DNA of 64,000 nt, taken from the NCBI RefSeq assembly GCF_000368785.1, contig NZ_KB849688.1, positions 252,943 through 316,942 on the forward strand, written 5' to 3'. How positions within the stretch are numbered: position 1 is the stretch's first letter; each line of letters opens with the position of its first letter. The translations under genes and the position numbers were made by a program. The notes under the pieces were generated by a model. It saw only the letters and a program-made list of their open reading frames with translations, did not search any database and was not told the DNA's origin. Below, one piece after another: positions 9,847 to 18,073 of this stretch. Source of the DNA: Acinetobacter towneri DSM 14962 = CIP 107472 (GTDB taxonomy: Bacteria > Pseudomonadota > Gammaproteobacteria > Pseudomonadales > Moraxellaceae).

Positions 9847-10833
9847 ATGGAAGTTCGACAGCGTGGTTTGATCGCAGCAATGCTCACAGCGACTTTATTG
9901 GTAGCTCCGTTAGCAGCAGAAGCAAAACGTGCAGGTGGCGGTAAAAGCCATGGCATGAGTCGTTCGGCTGCTCCAACTCAGTCTTACCAACAACCTCGTC
10001 AAACAACGCCAGCACAACAACCAACAACTGCACCAGCACAGCAAAAATCTGGTCCAGGCGTAGGTGGTATGGTTGCTGCAGGTGTTGCAGGTGCGGCAAT
10101 TGGTGCGGTTGCTGCCAATGCCTTGGCCGATGATCAAGCTGCAAGTGCTGCCGAAGCGCAAGAGGAAAAAGGCGGTATTCCAAGCTGGATTTGGATTTTA
10201 CTCGCTGCTGCTGTTGCCTTCTTCATTTTCCGTAAGATGGGCGCAAAAAAAAAACTAACGCCTAATCCGTATGCGCCAAATAGCGGTGCCAATCAGGCAC
10301 CGTTTGCGCAAACACCACCTGCTGCAGCGCCACGTAACGACAATACCAATATTTTTGGTCAATCTGTTGGGGGTTCTGCCGCTTCTACCCAAGCGCCTTT
10401 TGGTCAAGCTGCCAATAATAACGCGCCATTTGGTGCAGCTTATACCAACAGTGGCAATCAATTGCCTGATGGTTCAGAGCCTGCAACCTTTTTACGTGTA
10501 GCGCGTCAGCGTTTTAACCATATTCAGTCTATGAACACAGCCAGTAATATCGCAGAAATTCAGCGTTATTTAACTCCTGATTTATATCAGTCGATGTATC
10601 AGGACATTATGGCAAACCAAGACCAAGATGTAGCAGAGTTTTCTAACTTGAATGCCATGGTGGTCGATTCTGCAACTGAAAATGGTCAATATGTCATAAG
10701 TGTACGCTTTACAGGTACAGTCAGCGAAGACCTGAACAGCTTACCGCAACCATTTACAGAAATTTGGCACTTTGTAAAACCTGCAGGCTCTAATCAAGAC
10801 TGGTTAGTGGCAGGTATTCAGCAAGAGCAATAA
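9847..10833 (+). CDS. Tim44-like domain membrane protein
   Basis: A 328-residue inner-membrane protein. It has an N-terminal signal sequence or membrane segment (LIAAMLTATLLVAPLAAEA), a Gln/Pro/Ala-rich linker, a glycine-alanine rich hydrophobic stretch (GVGGMVAAGVAGAAIGAVAA), a second transmembrane segment (IPSWIWILLAAAVAFFIF), another low-complexity Asn/Ala/Pro linker, and a C-terminal domain (about residues 210-328) of Tim44/YkuD-unrelated ketosteroid-isomerase-like type. The ATG at 9847 is preferred to the adjacent TTG because AGGAA ends six bases before it. Bacterial Tim44-like proteins are membrane-associated; the exact role here is unknown. Confidence 0.85.
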   Translation: MEVRQRGLIAAMLTATLLVAPLAAEAKRAGGGKSHGMSRSAAPTQSYQQPRQTTPAQQPTTAPAQQKSGPGVGGMVAAGVAGAAIGAVAANALADDQAASAAEAQEEKGGIPSWIWILLAAAVAFFIFRKMGAKKKLTPNPYAPNSGANQAPFAQTPPAAAPRNDNTNIFGQSVGGSAASTQAPFGQAANNNAPFGAAYTNSGNQLPDGSEPATFLRVARQRFNHIQSMNTASNIAEIQRYLTPDLYQSMYQDIMANQDQDVAEFSNLNAMVVDSATENGQYVISVRFTGTVSEDLNSLPQPFTEIWHFVKPAGSNQDWLVAGIQQEQ

Positions 10834-10851
10834 TTTCAATGGATCTAGAAA

Positions 10852-10877
10852 AACAGCGACTTCGGTTGCTGTTTTTT
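10852..10877 (+). terminator. Terminator after the Tim44-domain gene
   Basis: AACAGCGAC and GTTGCTGTT form a 9-bp stem (one G-T pair) closed by the stable TTCG tetraloop and followed by T residues. Confidence 0.9.
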
Positions 10878-11134
10878 ATGCCTTTCTTTATCTAAGTTGA
10901 GACCCATCATGTTTAAACAGCACGTTTAAATCTTCTAAGACATCAACACCGAATACATCCACACTTGCCACACAAAACCAAACCCTCGATTGATTAGATC
11001 TATCAAAAAGTATCATCATTCATCAATACAGTTTATTTAGCCCACCTTCTCTTTGTATCTACCCAGAGATAAATCAAATCACGTTATCCGTATCACTTTG
11101 GTTATTTCCAGTCGATCTCCATTTACTTAGCCAA

Positions 11135-11162
11135 CAAAAAAGCCCTGCAAACGGGCAAGGCT
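11135..11162 (-). terminator. Terminator after the DegS-like protease gene
   Basis: On the minus strand AGCCTTGC pairs with GCAGGGCT (one T-G pair) around a six-base loop, followed by a run of six T. Confidence 0.88.
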
Positions 11163-11183
11163 AAATTGTTACTGTTAAATCTA

Positions 11184-12362
11184 TTATTCAGGCAATGGAA
11201 TAAATTGCTTATCGGTATTTTGAACTTTGCGCTCACCGACTGCGACTTCCAAATCTAAGGCTTCTTCACCACGTTCAACTGAAACAGTCACCGTCGTATG
11301 CGGTGCTTGTGCAGCAACATAATTAATTAAATGCGAGGTTGAAGTAATCGCTTCATCATTCACTTTTAAAATTTTGTCACCACGTTTTAAACCTGCTTCT
11401 GCTGCAGGGCCACCGCGCAGTACATCAGCAACCACTACACCGCCTTGTGCAGGTTCTAAAATGTTGTCTTGTTGCACAGGCAACAAACTAATACCTAACC
11501 AACCACGAACCACACGTCCATCTTTTAAAATCGAGTTTAAAACCTGCTGACAGACTTGTGCAGGAATTGCAAAGCCGATGCCCAATGAACCACCTGATTG
11601 CGAGAAAATTGCCGTATTTACCCCAATCAAATTCCCTGCCACATCAATCAATGCACCACCTGAGTTACCTGGATTAATTGCTGCATCGGTTTGAATGAAA
11701 TCTTCATAGGTATTAATACCCAAGTCAGAACGTCCTGTCGCAGAAATAATCCCTTGAGTCACGGTTTGTCCCACACCAAATGGGTTACCAATCGCAAGTA
11801 CGACATCGCCCACTTCATTGCCACTCAGTTTAAATGGCAATACAGGCAGTTTTTCTAGATCAATCTTAATGACCGCTAAGTCTGTGTCTGGGTCAGTTCC
11901 AACAACTTTTGCAACCGCACGGCGTCCATCGTGCAAAGCCACGACAATTTGTTCAGCCTGCGCGATCACATGATTATTCGTTAAAATATAACCATCTGGA
12001 CGAACAATGACCCCAGACCCCAAACTGTTTTCATTTGGGCCTTGCTTAAATTGATCGGGTAACTGATTGCCAAAAAATTCACGAAATGCAGGGTCATTTA
12101 ACAATGGATGATCCATTTGTTTCACTTTTTGTGTGGTAAAAATATTTACCACCGCAGGCGCTGCCACTTTAACCGCAGCGCTATACGACACCACCCCACC
12201 TGTCCGTGTTGTATCAATTAATGGTTCAACTTTCTCGGCAGGCATTTTGACCCCATCGGCAGCCACAGGCGCTTTCGGTTTTTGCAGTTGTTGCCAAGTC
12301 ACAAAGCCAATAATAACCAGAATGAGTAACACCCAAGGTAACCAGGTAAAGGTCCGGCGCAC
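11184..12362 (-). CDS. Membrane-anchored periplasmic serine protease (DegS/AlgW type)
   Basis: This 392-residue HtrA-family protease has one N-terminal transmembrane anchor (residues 8-23) and a trypsin-like domain with triad His131 (NNHV), Asp161 (TDLAVI) and Ser234 (GNSGG). It has a single C-terminal PDZ domain (about 285-375). One PDZ plus a membrane anchor is the DegS/AlgW layout, as opposed to the two PDZ domains of DegP. Such proteases start the sigma-E type envelope stress cascade by cutting an anti-sigma factor when the PDZ binds misfolded porin tails. That role is by family; no anti-sigma factor gene is nearby. Confidence 0.92.
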   Translation of the reverse strand: MRRTFTWLPWVLLILVIIGFVTWQQLQKPKAPVAADGVKMPAEKVEPLIDTTRTGGVVSYSAAVKVAAPAVVNIFTTQKVKQMDHPLLNDPAFREFFGNQLPDQFKQGPNENSLGSGVIVRPDGYILTNNHVIAQAEQIVVALHDGRRAVAKVVGTDPDTDLAVIKIDLEKLPVLPFKLSGNEVGDVVLAIGNPFGVGQTVTQGIISATGRSDLGINTYEDFIQTDAAINPGNSGGALIDVAGNLIGVNTAIFSQSGGSLGIGFAIPAQVCQQVLNSILKDGRVVRGWLGISLLPVQQDNILEPAQGGVVVADVLRGGPAAEAGLKRGDKILKVNDEAITSTSHLINYVAAQAPHTTVTVSVERGEEALDLEVAVGERKVQNTDKQFIPLPE

Positions 12363-12529
12363 GTTTTGTACCTCTAAGTAAATTTTTTTTGATGATTAAG
12401 TCATTGAATGAGCTATTGTAAAACGAAACACAAATAGAAACATAAAAAAGCCCAAGAGTTTTGTCTTGCTTTAGTTACAATACAAAATATGTTTTGATAT
12501 TGGCTAAATATGAGCAATTTGAGAAAGTT

Positions 12530-13288
12530 ATGGCGCAGCTAAAAGAAATTATTCAATGGTGTGATCAAACTTTAAATACACATGAATTTAAAGATTACGC
12601 GCCCAACGGTTTACAAATTGAAGGTAAGTCTGAAGTTCAAAAAATTTTATGTGCAGTGACTGCCTCTCAAGAGGCTATTGATGCTGCTATTGCCCAAAAT
12701 GCAGACTTACTGTTGGTACATCATGGCTATTTTTGGAAAGGCGAACCTTACCCAATTACAGGCATGCGCGGTAAACGCATCAAAAGTTTAATCCAGCATG
12801 ATATTTCTTTGGTGGGTTATCACTTACCGCTCGATTCACACCCAAGTCTAGGCAATAATGCTGCCATTGCTGAATGTTTGGCATTAGAAAATTTGCAAGC
12901 CCTAGACCCGAGTGAACGTCATCCTATTGGTAATATTGGTTTTTTAAAGCAAGCCATGAGCGCAACCGAATTTCGTGACTATCTCACAGCGCGTTTAGGC
13001 TTTAAAACCATTCATCTTCCTGCCGAAAAAAGTCAGATTCAAAAAGTAGGGTTCTGCACGGGTGCAGCACAAGATTTTATTGGCAAAGCGGCAGAACAAG
13101 GTTGTGATGCCTTTATTTCGGGCGAAGTCAGTGAACGCACCTATTATGAAGCCAAAGAACTAGGCGTGCATTATTATGCCTGCGGACATCACGCGACTGA
13201 GCGCTATGGTGTACAACGACTCGCAAAAGCTATTTCAGAACAGTTTAATATTGAGTATAGTTATTTTGAATTAAATAACCCAATTTAA
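12530..13288 (+). CDS. Nif3/YbgI-family dinuclear metal center protein
   Basis: A 252-residue protein of the Nif3-like (YbgI, GTP cyclohydrolase 1 type 2) family, which forms hexameric toroids with two metal ions per subunit. Metal-binding motifs are visible: LLLVHHGYFWKG (two His), the central YHLPLDSH and the C-terminal GHHATERYGV. The family function is not well defined. The reading frame is open 69 bases further upstream from a TTG, but the ATG at 12530 gives the family's normal start (MAQLKEIIQWCDQTLN). It is divergent from the protease gene and stands alone before sodB. Confidence 0.93.
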   Translation: MAQLKEIIQWCDQTLNTHEFKDYAPNGLQIEGKSEVQKILCAVTASQEAIDAAIAQNADLLLVHHGYFWKGEPYPITGMRGKRIKSLIQHDISLVGYHLPLDSHPSLGNNAAIAECLALENLQALDPSERHPIGNIGFLKQAMSATEFRDYLTARLGFKTIHLPAEKSQIQKVGFCTGAAQDFIGKAAEQGCDAFISGEVSERTYYEAKELGVHYYACGHHATERYGVQRLAKAISEQFNIEYSYFELNNPI

Positions 13289-13469
13289 TACACCGTTTCA
13301 CCCAACGATTTCACTCAAATGACATCTGTGTTTAACATAGTCTTTAGATGTATACATTCGAGTCTTATTCTGTATGGTTATTTATACCTAATGCGCAATT
13401 TGATCTCGAAATCTATTACAATAGAGCCACTTAATGTTAAAACCCAGCAAAATGCAAGGAATTGAAAAC

Positions 13470-14096
13470 ATGACAACCATTACTTTACCGGCTTTACCAT
13501 ACGGTTACGAAGATCTTGCTCCACACATCAGCAAAGAAACTTTAGAATTCCACCACGACAAACACCACAACACTTATGTTGTGAACCTGAACAACTTGAT
13601 CGCGGGTACGGAGCTTGAAGGTAAAACTTTAGACGAAATCATCAAAGCAACTGCAGGCGATGCAGCTAAAGCTGGTGTATTCAACAACGCAGCGCAAGTT
13701 TGGAACCACACGTTCTACTGGAACTGTATGGCGAAAAACGGTGGTGGTAAAGCTACTGGTGCTTTGGCTGCTAAAATTGATGAAGCTTTCGGTTCTTACG
13801 AAAAATTTGCTGAAGAATTTGCTGCTGCTGCAACAACTCAATTCGGTTCAGGTTGGGCTTGGTTAGTAGCTGACGAAGTGAATGGCAAACTTTCTATTAT
13901 GAAAACTTCAAATGCTGACACACCAATGGCGCACGGCAAAGTTGCAGTATTGACGATTGACGTTTGGGAACACGCTTACTACATCGACTTCCGTAATGCA
14001 CGTCCTGTTTACATCAAAACTTTCTTAGAAAGCCTTGTAAACTGGGATTACGCAAATGCGAAATACGCAGGTCAAGATGCTGGTGTAGAAAAATAA
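13470..14096 (+). CDS. sodB: Superoxide dismutase [Fe]
   Basis: SodB dismutates superoxide to hydrogen peroxide and oxygen in the cytoplasm. Metal ligands are visible as His28 (FHHDKHH), a His in VWNHTFYWNCM, and Asp and His in TIDVWEHAYYIDF. The Fe-type signature TTQFGSGWAWL argues for iron rather than manganese. The protein is 208 aa. The start at 13470 is chosen because AAGGA ends nine bases upstream; an in-frame ATG 36 bases earlier lacks such a site and would add a tail not seen in the family. Codon use is strongly biased, as in a highly expressed gene. Confidence 0.97.
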   Translation: MTTITLPALPYGYEDLAPHISKETLEFHHDKHHNTYVVNLNNLIAGTELEGKTLDEIIKATAGDAAKAGVFNNAAQVWNHTFYWNCMAKNGGGKATGALAAKIDEAFGSYEKFAEEFAAAATTQFGSGWAWLVADEVNGKLSIMKTSNADTPMAHGKVAVLTIDVWEHAYYIDFRNARPVYIKTFLESLVNWDYANAKYAGQDAGVEK

Positions 14097-14114
14097 TTTC
14101 TATTTTTCTGTAGA

Positions 14115-14143
14115 AAAACTGCTCTTTATGGGCAGTTTTTTTA
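14115..14143 (+). terminator. Terminator after sodB
   Basis: AAAACTGCTC pairs with GGGCAGTTTT around a five-base loop, followed by further T residues. Confidence 0.9.
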
Positions 14144-14242
14144 TTTTTGCAGATGAAATGAATATTTATAAAGCAAACAATACATTTCTGATGATGAACG
14201 TGTTGACGACTTAAACTTTCATCCCTAAAATGCCCCACAGAT

Positions 14243-14318
14243 TCTCCAATAGCTCAGTCGGTAGAGCGACGGACTGTTAATCCGCAGGTCCCTGGTTCGA
14301 GCCCAGGTTGGAGAGCCA
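14243..14318 (+). tRNA. tRNA-Asn(GTT), copy 1
   Basis: A complete 76-base cloverleaf with encoded CCA. The acceptor stem TCTCCAA/TTGGAGA is perfect, the anticodon GTT is at 14276-14278, and the T loop TTCGAGC is intact. Discriminator base G. It differs from the two other copies only in one acceptor base pair (A-T instead of C-G). Confidence 0.98.
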
Positions 14319-14324
14319 ATCTAT

Positions 14325-14400
14325 TCTCCCATAGCTCAGTCGGTAGAGCGACGGACTGTTAATCCGCAGGTCCCTGGTTCGAGCCCAGGTGGGAGAGCCA
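14325..14400 (+). tRNA. tRNA-Asn(GTT), copy 2
   Basis: A complete 76-base tRNA with encoded CCA, acceptor stem TCTCCCA/TGGGAGA and anticodon GTT. It starts only six bases after copy 1 and is followed by a terminator, so copies 1 and 2 are one transcript. Confidence 0.98.
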
Positions 14401-14409
14401 AAATTCTAA

Positions 14410-14443
14410 AAATCCCACGCAGTATGACGTGGGATTTTTTTTT
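14410..14443 (+). terminator. Terminator after tRNA-Asn copy 2
   Basis: AAATCCCACG pairs with CGTGGGATTT around an eight-base loop, followed by a nine-base T run. Nearly the same structure follows tRNA-Asn copy 3. Confidence 0.93.
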
Positions 14444-14617
14444 GCAATTTTTATTGTTTTTATAGTGGATATGATGTTCTAAACGAATGGAACAGGCCTC
14501 ACTCTCCCCTTAAATCAAAATTAAAACCATACAGTGAAGATCGGGCTATCCCCTCTTGTGATGACTCTATTTTTTCGCTAACTTAGGTTCATCAACAACA
14601 ATAAAACTTGAAAGCCC

Positions 14618-14920
14618 ATGCAAGCGCCTTGGTTAAAATCCCTGATTTTTTGGACAATTCTGATTGTGGTGATTTTTGCAATTTTTCAATGTACGCAAAA
14701 ATCTGAAAGCAATAAAACTGCTGCGACACTCATGTATGAACGTCTGTATCAATGCAGTCGTGATCTGAACGCACAACAACAAGCCACCTTAAAACAAATT
14801 CAAAGCCAAGTGAAAACAGAAATGACTCAGCAAGAGATGCTGCAATTAATTAACTTATGTCGTAAAACCAACCCACCACAGACACGCGAAGATTATATAA
14901 AAGCCATTCAAGCACTCTAA
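14618..14920 (+). CDS. Hypothetical single-pass membrane protein, 100 aa
   Basis: I do not recognise this protein. It has one hydrophobic segment (about residues 8-23, SLIFWTILIVVIFAIF) followed by a Cys-containing polar region of about 75 residues that looks helical and glutamine-rich, probably periplasmic. Two further cysteines (YQCSRD, NLCRK) could form a disulfide. The segment could also be an uncleaved signal anchor. It lies alone between tRNA-Asn copies 2 and 3, on a fragment bracketed by direct repeats. No strong ribosome binding site was seen before the ATG. Confidence 0.65.
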   Translation: MQAPWLKSLIFWTILIVVIFAIFQCTQKSESNKTAATLMYERLYQCSRDLNAQQQATLKQIQSQVKTEMTQQEMLQLINLCRKTNPPQTREDYIKAIQAL

Positions 14921-15037
14921 AAACTGCGTTGAAACAAAGCTAGATGATTATTTTTAAAGCAGTTAATCTATAATTACGGTTTTTTTTCAATTCCAGCTTG
15001 ACCAAAAACAGATACCCACATAGAATGCGTGTCAGAT

Positions 15038-15113
15038 TCTCCCATAGCTCAGTCGGTAGAGCGACGGACTGTTAATCCGCAGGTCCCTGGTTCGAGCCCA
15101 GGTGGGAGAGCCA
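15038..15113 (+). tRNA. tRNA-Asn(GTT), copy 3
   Basis: A complete 76-base tRNA with encoded CCA, identical over its whole length to copy 2. It has its own terminator just downstream and should have its own promoter, since the upstream gene is more than 100 bases away. Confidence 0.98.
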
Positions 15114-15123
15114 AAATTCTTAA

Positions 15124-15153
15124 AAAACCCACGCATTATGACGTGGGTTTTTT
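15124..15153 (+). terminator. Terminator after tRNA-Asn copy 3
   Basis: AACCCACG pairs with CGTGGGTT around an eight-base loop, flanked by A residues and followed by T residues. Confidence 0.92.
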
Positions 15154-15191
15154 ATTCCTGCTGTTTAGGGTCTAACGACACCGCATCATCT

Positions 15192-15635
15192 ATGTTTGAA
15201 TCCAGTCAATCGACTTTCTTGCTTATTGGCAGCTTGGCTAGCCTTGCCCTGTTTATCTTAATTTTTAAGCAATTATTTTTCCCCAAGAAAAACTTTTATC
15301 CTAAACCGATGATGACTGCTTTTGAACGCAGAATGTTTATGCGTTTAAAACAAGCTTTTCCTGAGCATCACATCTTGGCACAAGTGGCGTTTAGCGCATT
15401 AATCACCAACAACCACTATAAAATTCGTGCGCTGTTTAATCGTAAAGTGACTGATTTTGTGATCTTAAATGCAGAAATGCAGGTCATTGCAATTATAGAG
15501 TTAGATGACCCCTCACATATTGGCAAAGAACAGGAAGATGCAGAACGGGATGCAATGTTTCACGAGGCAGGTTATCGCGTTGTCCGATACACCGAAATTC
15601 CGAGTATCAGACAATTGCAATCAGATTTGAGCTGA
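15192..15635 (+). CDS. DUF2726-family protein with N-terminal membrane anchor
   Basis: A 147-residue protein with one transmembrane segment (about residues 9-27, LLIGSLASLALFILIF). A cytoplasmic DUF2726 domain follows, recognisable from MTAFERRMFMRLKQAFPEH, VTDFVILNAEMQVIAIIELDD and the C-terminal RVVRYTEIPS. This fold resembles restriction-endonuclease-like nucleases, and the D-x-E-x-D pattern (DFVILN...IIELDD) is partly consistent with that, but activity is unproven. The frame stays open upstream into tRNA-Asn copy 3, which cannot be coding; the ATG at 15192 is the sensible start although its ribosome binding site is weak. Confidence 0.8.
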   Translation: MFESSQSTFLLIGSLASLALFILIFKQLFFPKKNFYPKPMMTAFERRMFMRLKQAFPEHHILAQVAFSALITNNHYKIRALFNRKVTDFVILNAEMQVIAIIELDDPSHIGKEQEDAERDAMFHEAGYRVVRYTEIPSIRQLQSDLS

Positions 15636-15651
15636 AATCATCAACTCGATA

Positions 15652-15912
15652 TTAAGGTGTAGCTTCTGAAGCGGCTTGTATCTGACTGGCCTGCTTCGCT
15701 TGTTGTTCTGCAGCTTCACGCGCTTCAATACGCGCAATAATTTCTGCCTGTTGTTGTTTATATTTTTCCTGATTTTTAGCATCACTATTAACTGCTAAAA
15801 ATGCCATGCTAACCAAGAAAATAGGAATCAACAAACCTAAGCTTGCCAAGAAAATCATCTTTTTTAGGCTTGGCTTTTTTGCAGGTGCTTGCTGTTCAGA
15901 CTGTGACATCAT
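15652..15912 (-). CDS. Hypothetical single-pass membrane protein, 86 aa
   Basis: A small protein with a basic N-terminus (KKPSLKKM), one transmembrane segment (about residues 20-42) and a Gln/Glu/Ala-rich tail from residue 45 that reads as a coiled coil or helical low-complexity region. No family recognised. It is convergent with the DUF2726 gene; no convincing terminator lies in the 16-base gap between them. A start two codons in (second Met) is equally possible. Confidence 0.65.
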   Translation of the reverse strand: MMSQSEQQAPAKKPSLKKMIFLASLGLLIPIFLVSMAFLAVNSDAKNQEKYKQQQAEIIARIEAREAAEQQAKQASQIQAASEATP

Positions 15913-16033
15913 CTATTCCTAATTCAAACTTCAAAATGAGGCTCAATATATCAAAATCGAGTGTAGGCACAAAGTTTCTTGTGGCTTTTGCACGTTTATT
16001 CATCTACAACTTTCTTTGAATCAATCAATAGAT

Positions 16034-16063
16034 AAAAAACCACAGCCTGCGTACAAGCTGTGG
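16034..16063 (-). terminator. Terminator after the flavoprotein hydroxylase gene
   Basis: On the minus strand CCACAGC pairs with GCTGTGG around a ten-base loop, followed by six T. Confidence 0.88.
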
Positions 16064-16103
16064 GCAGTTCATAAACAAAGTATTGCTGAACAGTCAAAGC
16101 TGT

Positions 16104-17849
16104 CTATTTAATACATAATTGGATTTGCGACAAAACCTGTTTCAAACACGCCAAATGGTCAAAATCTGCAGATGGCGTGTCTTGCATCCGCCAAGCCACA
16201 TAACCATCTGGGCGTACAAGCACTGCACCTGCATCGGCAATTTCAGACTTTTGCTGCCATGTTGCATACACATCTAGATGCTCATGCGCACCAATCTGAA
16301 TCACATCTAAATAGGCCAAGTTGAGTTCTGCTGCAGCCGTTTTCCATGCTTTGCCTGACAAACCTGTCAGCAAGGTAAAACGACCTTTACCGACAATATC
16401 TAAAGTTGAATGTTTATGACCTTTGGCATCAATCAACCACGTATGTGGGACTTTTGCACCTGGGCGTGTAGTGGCTTGCAAGTACAATTGCGGGTCTTGT
16501 AAAAACGTTTCAGTGGTAGTTTCAGCAAGCATGGCATTAGATACATAACGCTGATTCAACTCCACTCCCTGCGCATTAAACTCATAATGTTTAATTGCCA
16601 GTGCCTGATACAATTTTTCCCGAATTTGGGCTGCTTCTGCGGTTTCTGCAAAAATAAGATCCAGCATTTCAGCTTGTGTGCTAACGCCATCATCAAAGCC
16701 AAAAACTTCTTTTAGATGTTTATAATCAAAGCGGGACTGGTTAGCACGCGCGACAATTTGCTTACCTACAGGCGCACGTTCATCACTGTATGATGCCAAG
16801 AGTTCAGGCGTTGCCCAACCTTTCACCGCATAAGCCAATTTCCAACCCAAATTGAAAGCATCTTGCATACAAGTATTAGAACCTAAACCACTCGAAGGTG
16901 GATGACGATGCACGGCATCTCCACCACAGAATACCCGTCCAACCGAATACTGGGTGGCCCAAGTTTGATTGACATACCAATAGGATACTTTTTCAATTTC
17001 AACTTCTTGGATTTCTTCGCCCACAAAGGCATTCAAACGTGCGCGAACTTGTGCTTCGGTTACCTCAGGCTCACCTTTGCTGATGTCAAAACCCCAGCCC
17101 ATAATCCATTCATTCCAAGGTTGAATGGCACGTAACAAGCCCATGCCCAAGTCACCAAAACTGGCTTCAGGATTGACAATCCACTGTAAAATTGCAGGTC
17201 GATGCGCCACATATTTACTCAAGTCGGCTTTAAAAGTCACATAAACTGTACCCGCACGTGCCATTACACCTTCTAAAGGCAATTGCAATTCTTCAACCAC
17301 TTTAGAACGCGCACCGTCCATCCCCACCAAATACTTGGCACGTAAACTAAATTCTGTATTCGTGATTTTATTCTGAAAAGTTGCGGTAACTCCATGTTCA
17401 TCTTGGGTATGTGATAAATATTCGGTATTGAAATTATAAATTGCGCCACGCTCGGCTGCATTTTTTACCAATAATGTTTCCATTTTTGGCTGAATTAAAT
17501 CGACAAAAGGACATGGACTGCCTTTGATATAATCACCGTGACGTTCATCACCTGTTCCCCAGCAACTCATACGTGCAATTTCTTCACCGACCAAACTGGT
17601 GGTAAGCAAACTTTCGCCCATTTGTTGCCACGGTGTTGCAATGGCTTTAACTTGTTCTTCGATACCTAAATCACGTAAAACTTCCATCGCCCGTTGATTG
17701 GTAATATGTGCACGCGGGCTATTGGCTAACCAGTTAAACTGGGTGAACAATTGTACTTTGATGCCATAATTCGCCAAAGCTAAGCCAAGGGTTGAACCCG
17801 CTGGCCCCGTACCAATTACCAAAACATCGGTATCGTAATGTGTCGACAT
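16104..17849 (-). CDS. FAD-dependent aromatic hydroxylase (phenol 2-monooxygenase / TfdB family)
   Basis: A 581-residue class A flavoprotein monooxygenase. Visible motifs are the dinucleotide fold VIGTGPAGS (11-19), the DG motif GMDGARS (176-182) and the GD motif CGGDAVHRHPPS (308-319), followed by the substrate-domain sequence GLGSNTCMQDAFNLGWKL. A C-terminal thioredoxin-like domain (about 440-575) is typical of the phenol hydroxylase/2,4-dichlorophenol 6-monooxygenase branch. It would hydroxylate an aromatic ring using NAD(P)H and oxygen; the substrate is not predictable. It is divergent from a LysR gene that probably controls it. It is a different enzyme type from the diiron phenol hydroxylase at 39-44 kb. 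Confidence 0.9.
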   Translation of the reverse strand: MSTHYDTDVLVIGTGPAGSTLGLALANYGIKVQLFTQFNWLANSPRAHITNQRAMEVLRDLGIEEQVKAIATPWQQMGESLLTTSLVGEEIARMSCWGTGDERHGDYIKGSPCPFVDLIQPKMETLLVKNAAERGAIYNFNTEYLSHTQDEHGVTATFQNKITNTEFSLRAKYLVGMDGARSKVVEELQLPLEGVMARAGTVYVTFKADLSKYVAHRPAILQWIVNPEASFGDLGMGLLRAIQPWNEWIMGWGFDISKGEPEVTEAQVRARLNAFVGEEIQEVEIEKVSYWYVNQTWATQYSVGRVFCGGDAVHRHPPSSGLGSNTCMQDAFNLGWKLAYAVKGWATPELLASYSDERAPVGKQIVARANQSRFDYKHLKEVFGFDDGVSTQAEMLDLIFAETAEAAQIREKLYQALAIKHYEFNAQGVELNQRYVSNAMLAETTTETFLQDPQLYLQATTRPGAKVPHTWLIDAKGHKHSTLDIVGKGRFTLLTGLSGKAWKTAAAELNLAYLDVIQIGAHEHLDVYATWQQKSEIADAGAVLVRPDGYVAWRMQDTPSADFDHLACLKQVLSQIQLCIK

Positions 17850-17992
17850 ACTGGACTCCTTTCACTGCCAAATCTGTTGCAAACATCTTGCGCTGCAGTG
17901 TAATCCAGTCAAAAAGTGCGCCTATTTGTATGCGTATAAACTATAGATGGATTGGTTTTAGCACTAGTTTGGCTTTGTACTGAATTTTTTGA

Positions 17993-18016
17993 CCGATATG
18001 CAGAATGCTGTATCGG
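17993..18016. promoter_or_regulatory. Candidate LysR-type operator between hydroxylase and regulator
   Basis: CCGATA and TATCGG form a perfect 6-bp inverted repeat separated by 12 bases. It sits in the 224-base divergent promoter region, about 60 bases before the LysR start. The dyad and position fit a LysR recognition site, but the sequence is not diagnostic. Confidence 0.45.
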
Positions 18017-18073
18017 CAAAACTGCTTTGGTTTACAATTGCGGTAGACAGATGCGGGTTGATAGGCAAAGCGA

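Larger units (their letters stand above)
10834..11183. other. Intergenic region between convergent genes
   Basis: These 350 bases lie between the convergent Tim44-domain gene and the protease gene. Each end has a terminator (10852-10877 plus strand, 11135-11162 minus strand). I see no gene in the roughly 250 bases between the two terminators. Confidence 0.6.
14325..14443 (+). repeat. Direct repeat: tRNA-Asn plus terminator, unit A
   Basis: This unit and 15038-15153 share the identical tRNA and seven identical bases after CCA, then a very similar terminator hairpin (CCCACGCAGTATGACGTGGG versus CCCACGCATTATGACGTGGG). The copies bracket the 100-aa gene at 14618-14920. Confidence 0.93.
15038..15153 (+). 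repeat. Direct repeat: tRNA-Asn plus terminator, unit B
   Basis: Second copy of the repeat described for 14325-14443. Copies start 713 bases apart in the same orientation. Confidence 0.93.

Noticed and set aside
12461..12529. N-terminal extension of the Nif3-family protein from a TTG
   Set aside because: The ATG at 12530 matches the family start and the extension is not conserved-looking.
14243..15153. Integrated island at the tRNA-Asn locus
   Set aside because: No integrase or att-like partial tRNA was found; all three tRNAs are complete, so a duplication is more likely.
15102..15191. Upstream extension of the DUF2726 gene
   Set aside because: It begins inside the tRNA-Asn gene and crosses its terminator; the sequence is not protein-like.
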